From: Hyphomicrobiales bacterium
Lineage (GTDB): Bacteria; Pseudomonadota; Alphaproteobacteria; Micropepsales; Micropepsaceae
Assembly: GCA_017849395.1 (NCBI GenBank)
Contig: JAFIHO010000322.1
Span: 1-6,358 of the forward strand
Reading direction: 5' to 3'
DNA length: 6,358 nucleotides
Positions 1-4,988 of the stretch are shown piece by piece; position 1 is the stretch's first letter; every line of letters begins with the position of its first letter. Position numbers and translations under genes: made by a program. The notes below the pieces were generated by a model, which was given only the letters and a program-made list of their open reading frames with translations, had not been told where the DNA came from and did not search any database.

Positions 1-27
1 ATGCAGCTTGCGGCCAAGGTGCGCTGA
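1..27 (+). CDS. Possible 3' end of an upstream gene
   Basis: Reading frame 1 is open from the window edge to a TGA at 25-27, giving only eight codons (MQLAAKVR). In many alphaproteobacteria surA, a periplasmic peptidyl-prolyl isomerase gene, lies just upstream of pdxA, so this could be the tail of such a gene. Eight residues carry no recognisable motif. The first codon being ATG is probably chance. Frame 3 also stays open, up to a TAA at about 190, so the choice of frame is not secure. Confidence 0.2.
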   Translation: MQLAAKVR

Positions 28-84
28 GGGTTTCGAACTGCGGGTGCCGCTCCCAAGTGCCTGCAAGCCGCCCGCGACTTTTAC

Positions 85-175
85 GGCCCGCAAATGCGGG
101 CCATCCAGGTGACGCAGACTCTCCCGCCGGAGTTGAGTACACTTCAACCGGATGGCCCACACTCCGGTGGGCCAT
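85..175. repeat. Two REP-like palindromes in inverted orientation upstream of pdxA
   Basis: There are two perfect palindromes. The first has an 8-bp stem, GGCCCGCA (85-92) with TGCGGGCC (95-102), around a two-base loop. The second has a 9-bp stem, ATGGCCCAC (152-160) with GTGGGCCAT (167-175), around the loop ACTCCG. Read on the minus strand, the first unit starts GGATGGCCC, the same string that opens the second unit on the plus strand (150-158), so the two are related copies facing opposite ways. A weaker hairpin, GTTGA (132-136) with TCAAC (144-148), sits between them. The pattern resembles dispersed GGATGGCC...GGCCATGA palindromes in alphaproteobacterial intergenic DNA. No U-tract follows either stem, so a classic intrinsic terminator is not supported. 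I see no convincing promoter in 28-192. Confidence 0.6.
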
Positions 176-192
176 GACACGTTCGGTTTAAA

Positions 193-1140
193 GTGCGCGC
201 AAATCCCAGCACCCCCATCCTCATCACCATGGGCGAACCCGCAGGGGTCGGCCCGGAAGTGGCTGTCGCCGCCTATGGCGCGCTGGGCGGGCGCATCGGC
301 GCGCATGACCTGAAGATCGTGGGCGATCCGGCGCTGTTTCCATCGCTGCCGCCCGGCGCGCTGATCGCCACCAAAGCCAAAGCCGAACGCGTGCCCGGCA
401 AGCCGCTGGCCGCCAACGCCGCCGCCGTGACCGAAGCCATCGAGATCGCCGCCGCCGCCTGTCTCAAGGGCGAGGCGGCCGCCATGGTGACCGCGCCGAT
501 CCACAAGGCGGTGCTGGCGGGCGCGGGCTTTGCGTTTCCCGGCCACACCGAATTCCTGGCCCATCTGACCGGCGCGAAGCGGCCGGTGATGATGCTGGCC
601 AGCGACATGCTGCGCGTTGTGCCCATGACCATCCATATGCCGATCGCCAAAGTGCCCGCCGCCATCGACACGCCGGGCCTGGTCGAGACGGGCGAGATCA
701 TCCTGCACGCGCTGCGCCGCGATTTCGGCATCGCCGCGCCGCGCCTGGCAGTGGCGGGCCTTAATCCCCATGCGGGCGAGGATGGCGTTCTGGGCGGCGA
801 GGATCAGGCCGTGATCGCTCCCGCTATCGCAGCACTGAAGGCGCGCGGCTTCGCGGTGACGGGCCCTCTGTCCGCCGACACGCTGTTCCATGAGAAAGCG
901 CGCAAGGGCTATGACGCGGCGCTGTGCATGTATCACGACCAGGCGCTGATCCCGATCAAGACTCTCTCCTTCTGGGACGGCGTGAATGTGACCCTGGGCC
1001 TGCCCATCGTGCGCACATCGCCCGATCACGGCACGGCCTTCGATATTGCCGGAACGGGCAAGGCCGATCCCGGCAGCATGGCGGCGGCGATAAGGCTGGC
1101 CGCGAAAATGGCCGACGCCAGGGCCGCCGCGCATGAATGA
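193..1140 (+). CDS. pdxA: 4-hydroxythreonine-4-phosphate dehydrogenase PdxA
   Basis: PdxA is a cytoplasmic, metal-dependent enzyme that oxidises 4-phosphohydroxy-L-threonine with NAD(P)+. The decarboxylated product, 3-amino-2-oxopropyl phosphate, is condensed by PdxJ to pyridoxine 5'-phosphate in the DXP-dependent vitamin B6 pathway. The 315 residues cover the whole family (E. coli PdxA has 329). Visible motifs are MGEPAGVGPE (13-22), VTAPIHK (99-105), PGHTEF (116-121), TIHMP (146-150), NPHAGE (191-196), YHDQ (247-250) and SPDHGTAFD (276-284). His148, His193 and His248 have the same spacing (45 and 55 residues) as the metal ligands His166, His211 and His266 of the E. coli enzyme. The start is GTG at 193: an in-frame TGA at 175-177 leaves no other upstream start, and the next ATG lies inside the MGEPAG motif. 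No clear Shine-Dalgarno sequence precedes it. The gene overlaps rsmA by 8 bases, which implies co-transcription and translational coupling. Confidence 0.96.
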   Translation: MRANPSTPILITMGEPAGVGPEVAVAAYGALGGRIGAHDLKIVGDPALFPSLPPGALIATKAKAERVPGKPLAANAAAVTEAIEIAAAACLKGEAAAMVTAPIHKAVLAGAGFAFPGHTEFLAHLTGAKRPVMMLASDMLRVVPMTIHMPIAKVPAAIDTPGLVETGEIILHALRRDFGIAAPRLAVAGLNPHAGEDGVLGGEDQAVIAPAIAALKARGFAVTGPLSADTLFHEKARKGYDAALCMYHDQALIPIKTLSFWDGVNVTLGLPIVRTSPDHGTAFDIAGTGKADPGSMAAAIRLAAKMADARAAAHE

Positions 1141-1966
1141 TCCGCTGCCGCCCCTGCGCGCGGTGATCGCGGCGCACGACCTGAATGCGAAGAAATCGCT
1201 GGGCCAGAATTTTCTGTTCGACCTGAACCTGACCCGCCGCATCGCGCGCGCGGCGGGCGCGGAAGATGGCGGCACTTTCTATGAAGTCGGTCCCGGTCCC
1301 GGCGGCCTGACCCGCGCGCTACTGGCCGAAGGCGCGGACAAGGTGATCGCGGTGGAACGCGACCGGCGCTGCCTGCCCGCGCTGGACGAGATCGCGGAGG
1401 CGTATCGCGGGCGGCTGGATGTTCTGTCCGGCGACGCCATGACGATGGACGAAGCCGAATTGCTGCCGCGGGGCGCGCGCATCGCCGCCAACCTGCCCTA
1501 CAATGTCGGCACGGCGCTGCTCATCAAATGGCTGACCGCGCCGCAATGGCCGCCCGTCTGGGCCAGCGCGACCCTGATGTTCCAGCGCGAAGTCGCCGAA
1601 CGGCTGGTGGCGAAACCGGGCAGCGAACAATATGGGCGGATTTCCGTGCTGGCGCAGTGGCGTTGCACGGCGAAAATCCTGTTCGACGTGAACCGCAACG
1701 CTTTCGTGCCGCCGCCTTCGGTCACATCTTCCATCGTGCGGCTGGAGCCCAGGCCCGAACCGCTGGCGCCCGCGCGGCTGGAAGACCTGAAACGCATCAC
1801 CGCCGCCGCGTTCGGTCAGCGGCGCAAGATGCTGCGGCAAAGCCTGAAAAGCCTCGCCCCCGACGCGGAAGCGCGCATCCTCGCGGCGGGTCTGGATCCC
1901 ACCGCGCGTCCCGAGGATTTGCGCATTCAGGATTTCGCCCTGCTGTCGCGCGCTTTTTTCCGCTAG
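1133..1966 (+). CDS. rsmA: 16S rRNA (adenine(1518)-N(6)/adenine(1519)-N(6))-dimethyltransferase RsmA (KsgA)
   Basis: RsmA uses S-adenosylmethionine to dimethylate two adjacent adenines in helix 45 of 16S rRNA late in 30S subunit assembly; its loss typically gives kasugamycin resistance. The 277 residues match the family length. Visible are KKSLGQNFL (20-28), the SAM-binding EVGPGPGGLT (51-60), acidic Glu75 and Asp77 in AVERD, the GDA motif (100-102), the catalytic NLPYNV (120-125), MFQREVAERL (149-158), FVPPPSVTSSIV (191-202) and the C-terminal FGQRRKMLRQSLK (227-239). The ATG at 1133 lies inside the end of pdxA, with a weak AGGG at 1120-1123. Pairing with pdxA is a conserved arrangement in Proteobacteria. 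The gene ends 19 bases before the stop of the convergent flavoprotein gene, with only a weak 4-bp hairpin (1960-1970) between them. Confidence 0.97.
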   Translation: MNDPLPPLRAVIAAHDLNAKKSLGQNFLFDLNLTRRIARAAGAEDGGTFYEVGPGPGGLTRALLAEGADKVIAVERDRRCLPALDEIAEAYRGRLDVLSGDAMTMDEAELLPRGARIAANLPYNVGTALLIKWLTAPQWPPVWASATLMFQREVAERLVAKPGSEQYGRISVLAQWRCTAKILFDVNRNAFVPPPSVTSSIVRLEPRPEPLAPARLEDLKRITAAAFGQRRKMLRQSLKSLAPDAEARILAAGLDPTARPEDLRIQDFALLSRAFFR

Positions 1967-1985
1967 GCGGTTTGAATCGCGAAGG

Positions 1986-3401
1986 TTAGTAAATGTCCCG
2001 GCGATAAAGGCCGGTGCCCGTCATCGCTTCCAGCTTTTCGCGGCCCAATATCGCGGACAGGGCTTCATCCACGCCTGCCGCCATGTTCAGCCCGCCGCAT
2101 ACCAGAATGGTCGCGCCGCGCCCGATCCATTCGCGGATCGCACCACCCTGCTCCGCCACCAGATGCTGCACATATGTCTTCGGCGCGGCATCGCGCGAGA
2201 AGGCGAAGTCGGCGCGCGCCAGCGTGCCGTCCGCCTGCCAGGCCGCGATATCCTCGCCATAAAAAAGATCATGCGCCCGCGCCCGCTCGCCGAACAGCAG
2301 CCAGGCCTCGCGCAGGCCCTTTTTCTGCCGGTGCAGCAGATGCGCCCGTAGCCCCGCCATGCCCGTGCCCGCGCCGATCAGGATGACAGGGCCGTCGCTA
2401 GATGGATGGAAATTGGGATTGGGCCGCAGCCGCAGCGGCACGCGCCCGCCCAGTTCGGCATGATGCGTCAGCCAACCCGATCCGATGCCCAGCTTCCCGC
2501 CCGGCAGAACCACCTTGCGCACCAGCACATCCAGCCGTCCGCTGCCCGGCAGCGAGGCGATGGAATATTCGCGATGGGGATAGGCCTGTAATTGCAGGAT
2601 CAGCCGCTCCGCTTCCATGCCCGGCGCTTCATGCGGTGCGGGCAGACGGCTGTGCGCAAGAATATCGCGCAAGGTCATCTCGCGGTCCTGCCAAACATGG
2701 CGCGACGCGCCGTCCTGCGCGCGTTCGGACAGGAATGCATCCACCGCGCTGTCGGCGTTGCGCGGCCAGAATTCGGCGATGTCGCCCGCCCTCCAGTTCA
2801 GCAGCGCCGGGTCGGGCGGCGTCAGCGACACGGACCATGCCTCGCCGCCTGGACTGCCGGGATTGAGCAGACGCCGCTCTTCCAGAAACCAGTCCTGCGG
2901 CGGCGCGGGCATCAGCGCCTCGACTGTGGTGCGCGCGCCCAGCTTCGCCAGATTCTCGCACCATTGCTTCATGGCGGGAAGATCCTCGTCGCCATCGACC
3001 AGCACCGGCGTGAACAGCCGCCGCGCCTTGTTGGTCGCCAGCCATTTGTCGAGCCGCTGGCCGAAGCCGCAGAAATCCTCGTAAGACCGGTCGCCAAGCG
3101 CCAGCACCGCGAAGCTGACGCCTTTCAGGTTGGCGCGCATCGGCATCACCTTGCGTTCAAAGCCGCGCGCCGAGTCGGGCGATTCACCGATGCCATAGGT
3201 GCTGGTCACCACCAGAAGCGTGCCCGCCTGCGCCAGCTCCGCCGGGGTCAGCGCGCCAAGCTGCGCGACCCGCACAAAGTCGCCCCGCGCGATCAGCGCG
3301 TTGGCGCTTTTCCAGGCGATCTGTTCGGCGGCTCCCGTCTGGCTGGCAAAGGCCACCAGCACCTTGCCCCCGGTTTTCGGACCCGCAAGACCGCGCAACA
3401 T
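1986..3401 (-). CDS. CysJ-like flavodoxin/FAD/NADPH diflavin reductase
   Basis: This is a diflavin reductase of the sulfite reductase flavoprotein / cytochrome P450 reductase type, passing electrons from NADPH through FAD and FMN to an unknown acceptor. With the ATG at 3401 it has 471 residues. An N-terminal flavodoxin domain begins at KVLVAFASQTG (about 13-23), with STYGIGESP (67-75) and LGDRSYEDFCG (102-112). The FAD domain shows REYSIAS (277-283) and GIGSGWLTH (305-313). The NADPH domain shows IGAGTGMAGLR (342-352), FGERARAHDLFYGED (370-384), FSRD (401-404) and VCGGLNMA (434-441). The C-terminus RRDIY resembles the CysJ end. E. coli CysJ has 599 residues, so this is a short form without an N-terminal membrane or PepSY domain. 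The usual CGD of the NADPH site reads CGG. An alternative TTG start at 3413 has GGAAG (3425-3421) seven bases upstream; the frame stays open to 3512, but the extra residues look unlike protein. No cysI-like gene is nearby, so a role in sulfite reduction is unproven. Confidence 0.88.
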   Translation of the reverse strand: MLRGLAGPKTGGKVLVAFASQTGAAEQIAWKSANALIARGDFVRVAQLGALTPAELAQAGTLLVVTSTYGIGESPDSARGFERKVMPMRANLKGVSFAVLALGDRSYEDFCGFGQRLDKWLATNKARRLFTPVLVDGDEDLPAMKQWCENLAKLGARTTVEALMPAPPQDWFLEERRLLNPGSPGGEAWSVSLTPPDPALLNWRAGDIAEFWPRNADSAVDAFLSERAQDGASRHVWQDREMTLRDILAHSRLPAPHEAPGMEAERLILQLQAYPHREYSIASLPGSGRLDVLVRKVVLPGGKLGIGSGWLTHHAELGGRVPLRLRPNPNFHPSSDGPVILIGAGTGMAGLRAHLLHRQKKGLREAWLLFGERARAHDLFYGEDIAAWQADGTLARADFAFSRDAAPKTYVQHLVAEQGGAIREWIGRGATILVCGGLNMAAGVDEALSAILGREKLEAMTGTGLYRRDIY

Positions 3402-3586
3402 GTTCAGGATCAAGGCAGAACTTCCACAATTGCGCCGGGAGAAAACCACAAGCCGGGCCGCCCGCGCAAACGCGGGAAGTGTCGCGGGCGATTGGCTTTT
3501 TCGGGCACGCAATCCCGGTCTGCCACCGGAACCCGTCTCGCGCGTTATCTGGGCTTGTCGGGAACCGTACCTGGTGGGAGCTGGAG
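3402..3586. other. Divergent intergenic region with overlapping stem-loops
   Basis: This 185-base stretch separates the minus-strand flavoprotein from the plus-strand small-protein genes and must hold both promoters. Inverted repeats visible: CCCGCG (3461-3466) with CGCGGG (3471-3476), loop CAAA; the same left arm extended to CGCCCGCG (3459-3466) also matches CGCGGGCG (3483-3490), so the two stems are mutually exclusive; and CCGGT (3515-3519) with ACCGG (3525-3529). I found no convincing sigma-70 promoter. Two GGAAC strings (3528-3532 and 3561-3565) resemble the -35 element of EcfG-type stress promoters, but neither has CGTT at the required 16-17 base spacing. Confidence 0.4.
3576..3580 (+). 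promoter_or_regulatory. Shine-Dalgarno site for the DUF3096 gene
   Basis: GGGAG lies six bases before the ATG at 3587 and fixes this start over in-frame upstream candidates near 3479, which would extend a short membrane protein with residues unlike the family. Confidence 0.7.
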
Positions 3587-3757
3587 ATGCATATCGAGAT
3601 CGATTCCGTCACCGCGTTGAGTCCCTTTCTGGCGTTGATGTTCGGTGTGCTCATCCTGATCCTGCCGAAATTCCTGAACTACTTCGTGGCCGTCTACCTG
3701 ATCCTGATCGGGCTGTTCGGCCTGTTCCCGAATCTGTTCACCACGACAACCACGTGA
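3587..3757 (+). CDS. DUF3096-type small membrane protein
   Basis: The product is a 56-residue, very hydrophobic protein that I recognise as the DUF3096 type: an ALSPFLALMFG start (10-20), a first membrane helix (about 11-26), the turn ILPKFLNY (25-32) and a second helix (about 32-47). The conserved turn and the short polar N-terminus (MHIEIDSV) suggest a helical hairpin in the inner membrane. It ends with five consecutive threonines. Its molecular role is unknown. The ATG at 3587 is supported by GGGAG at 3576-3580. The next gene begins only eight bases after the TGA, so the two are almost certainly one transcript. The hydrophobic pattern makes coding status secure despite the small size. Confidence 0.85.
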   Translation: MHIEIDSVTALSPFLALMFGVLILILPKFLNYFVAVYLILIGLFGLFPNLFTTTTT

Positions 3758-3760
3758 GGA
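3756..3760 (+). promoter_or_regulatory. Shine-Dalgarno site overlapping the DUF3096 stop codon
   Basis: GAGGA overlaps the TGA (3755-3757) of the upstream gene and lies five bases before the ATG at 3766. The arrangement suggests translational coupling of the two small genes. Confidence 0.7.
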
Positions 3761-3765
3761 CTTTC

Positions 3766-4038
3766 ATGACCCAGGCCCAGACGCACAAAACCAAGCACGA
3801 AAAAATGCCGGAGCATCTGTCGACCGCTAAGCCCGCCATCACGCGGGAAGAGAAAATCGACCGGCAGATGGAAGACAGTTTTCCGGCGAGCGACCCGCCC
3901 TCCTACTCCGGCGGCAACCATGTGATCGGCGCGCCTATCGACCGCGAAAGCCAATACCCGAAAGCGGATTCGGATGAAGTGGTCGAAGCCGAGAAGAAGG
4001 TGAAGGACGGCAAGGCGCCCGATCCCAAGACCTACTGA
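3766..4038 (+). CDS. Small hydrophilic protein with EDSFPASDPPS motif
   Basis: The product has 90 residues and is rich in Lys, Glu, Asp, Pro and Ser, with no membrane segment, signal peptide or cysteine. The centre reads REEKIDRQMEDSFPASDPPS (27-46) followed by YSGG; the core EDSFPASDPPS recurs in short uncharacterised alphaproteobacterial proteins, often with an acidic or basic linker on each side. The C-terminal third (EVVEAEKKVKDGKAPDPKTY) is highly charged. Most of the chain is probably disordered, with the central motif as the likely binding or recognition segment; this is inference. The function is unknown. The ATG at 3766 has a good ribosome site (GAGGA, 3756-3760). The frame is open far upstream, to 3199, but that part is antisense to the flavoprotein and overlaps DUF3096, so it is not coding. 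A strong hairpin follows 18 bases after the stop. Confidence 0.82.
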   Translation: MTQAQTHKTKHEKMPEHLSTAKPAITREEKIDRQMEDSFPASDPPSYSGGNHVIGAPIDRESQYPKADSDEVVEAEKKVKDGKAPDPKTY

Positions 4039-4056
4039 GATTGAAAACGCGAATCC

Positions 4057-4094
4057 GCAGCCGGGCGGGGCCTCTCAGGGACCCGCCCGGTTGC
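4057..4094 (+). terminator. Strong stem-loop after the small-protein operon
   Basis: The inverted repeat CCGGGCGGG (4061-4069) with CCCGCCCGG (4082-4090) extends outward by GCAG (4057-4060) with TTGC (4091-4094), one of these pairs being G-U. This gives a 13-bp stem around a 12-base loop that can form two or three further pairs. It lies between the stop at 4038 and the next gene, where a terminator is expected. No U-tract follows, so it may act as a pause or an RNA 3'-end stabiliser, or need Rho. Confidence 0.5.
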
Positions 4095-4132
4095 ACATGT
4101 GCGCGGTGTGGCTTTAACTCCCGCCACTGTCC

Positions 4133-4137
4133 GGGAG
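4133..4137 (+). promoter_or_regulatory. Shine-Dalgarno site selecting a TTG start
   Basis: GGGAG lies six bases before TTG at 4144. The in-frame GTG codons at 4099 and 4108 have no such site. The choice of TTG also gives a compact signal peptide. Confidence 0.65.
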
Positions 4138-4143
4138 ACCATC

Positions 4144-4875
4144 TTGCGCGCGGCCCTTGTTATCCTTTTGTCCATCCTTGCCACACAGGCGCGCGCCGAC
4201 ATCACGGTCGTCAGCCCGGCCATGATGCGTTTCGGCGTCATCGCGCTGGGGGATGCCTATAAGCGCGAATGGGGGACGGCGGTTACGGTGAACCCGCAAT
4301 CCATCGGCCTCATCCCGAAGCTGGCCGCGACCGCCACGCCCGCGCCCGATATCGTGATCCTGCCGCCGGACCTGATGGAGACCATGGCGAAGGACAAGGC
4401 CATCCTGCCCGAAAGCCGCACTTCTCTGGGCCGCATGCAGATCGGGTTGGCGGTGCGGCCGGGAACGCCCCATCCCGACATCTCGACGGTGGAAAAACTG
4501 CGCGCGGCGCTGAACGGCAAAACCGTGGTCTTCACCCGGCCTGGACGCGGCAGCATGGAAGCGGGCATCATCGAAAAGCTGCTGCAACGACCCGAATTCG
4601 CGGGCGTGAAAACGCTGACCGTCACAGACGTGTCGGGCGTCACGGCGCTGGCGCGCGGCGATGGCGATCTGGGGATACAGGCCGTGTCGGCCATCAACGG
4701 ACAGAAAGGCATCGAACTGGTCGCGCCGCTGCCGCGCGAACTGAATGCCCATATCGACATGGAAATCGCAGCCCTGTCCCGCAGTCCCGATCCGGCCCGC
4801 GCGCGGGAGTTTGTGCGTTACCTGACGCGGCCTGAAGCGGCGGCGGAATGGGAGAAGATCGGGCTGGATCGTTGA
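4144..4875 (+). CDS. ModA-like periplasmic substrate-binding protein (orphan)
   Basis: This is a secreted solute-binding protein of the molybdate-binding (ModA-like, type 2 periplasmic binding protein) superfamily. From the TTG start it has 243 residues. Residues 1-18 form a signal peptide: Arg2, a hydrophobic core (ALVILLSILA) and an A-R-A cleavage site before Asp19. Mature features typical of the family are ITVVSPAMM (20-28), the acidic-hydrophobic DIVILPPDLM (69-78), LGRMQIGLAVRPGTPHPDIS (95-114), DLGIQAVSAI (175-184), VAPLP (193-197) and the C-terminal RYLTRPEAAAEWEKIGL (225-241). A longer form from GTG at 4099 would put 15 extra residues before the signal core and lacks a ribosome site. 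No permease or ATPase gene is adjacent, and the ligand cannot be read from the sequence; molybdate is not assured, since many orphan members are unassigned. Confidence 0.85.
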   Translation: MRAALVILLSILATQARADITVVSPAMMRFGVIALGDAYKREWGTAVTVNPQSIGLIPKLAATATPAPDIVILPPDLMETMAKDKAILPESRTSLGRMQIGLAVRPGTPHPDISTVEKLRAALNGKTVVFTRPGRGSMEAGIIEKLLQRPEFAGVKTLTVTDVSGVTALARGDGDLGIQAVSAINGQKGIELVAPLPRELNAHIDMEIAALSRSPDPARAREFVRYLTRPEAAAEWEKIGLDR

Positions 4876-4895
4876 ACAGATGAGACAGGAACCGG

Positions 4896-4988
4896 CTTTC
4901 TCCCCCTGCGCGGCGAAGCCGCTGGCGGGGGGAGATGGCACAGCGAGATGTCGGCGAAGCCGACTCGAGCTGTGACAGAGGGGGGGCT
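4896..4988. repeat. Composite palindromic intergenic repeat between convergent genes
   Basis: Two nested hairpins lie side by side. The first pairs TCTCCCCC (4899-4906) with GGGGGAGA (4928-4935) and encloses GCGGC-GAA-GCCGC (4910-4922). The second pairs CACAGC (4939-4944) with GCTGTG (4969-4974) and encloses GTCGGC-GAA-GCCGAC (4950-4964). Both inner stems share CGGCGAAGCCG, and a run of seven G (4980-4986) could compete for the C-run at 4902-4906. The layout resembles dispersed intergenic repeats built on CTCCCCC/GGGGGAG arms in alphaproteobacterial genomes. Lying between two convergent genes, it probably also helps to stop transcription from both sides, although no U-tract is present on either strand. 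Confidence 0.65.

Noticed and set aside
1960..1973. Bidirectional terminator between rsmA and the flavoprotein
   Set aside because: The stem is only CCGC/GCGG with a three-base loop that contains the rsmA stop codon, and the T-run after it is three bases; too weak to call.
3528..3565. EcfG-type general stress promoter (GGAAC...CGTT) before the small-protein genes
   Set aside because: Two GGAAC strings are present, but the only nearby CGTT (3543-3546) is 10 bases from the first and upstream of the second, so the required 16-17 base spacing is not met.
2592..3620. Long plus-strand open frame (342 codons) opposite the flavoprotein
   Set aside because: It is antisense to a gene with clear flavodoxin, FAD and NADPH motifs. 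Its translation is Arg/Ala/His-rich without domain character, as expected from high-GC codon shadows.
3199..3765. Upstream extension of the EDSFPASDPPS gene frame
   Set aside because: It would be antisense to the flavoprotein and overlap the DUF3096 gene. A good ribosome site places the start at 3766.
4114..4941. Minus-strand open frame of 275 codons opposite the binding protein
   Set aside because: It lies opposite a gene with a signal peptide and family motifs, and its translation is Arg/Gly/His-rich shadow sequence with no recognisable domain.
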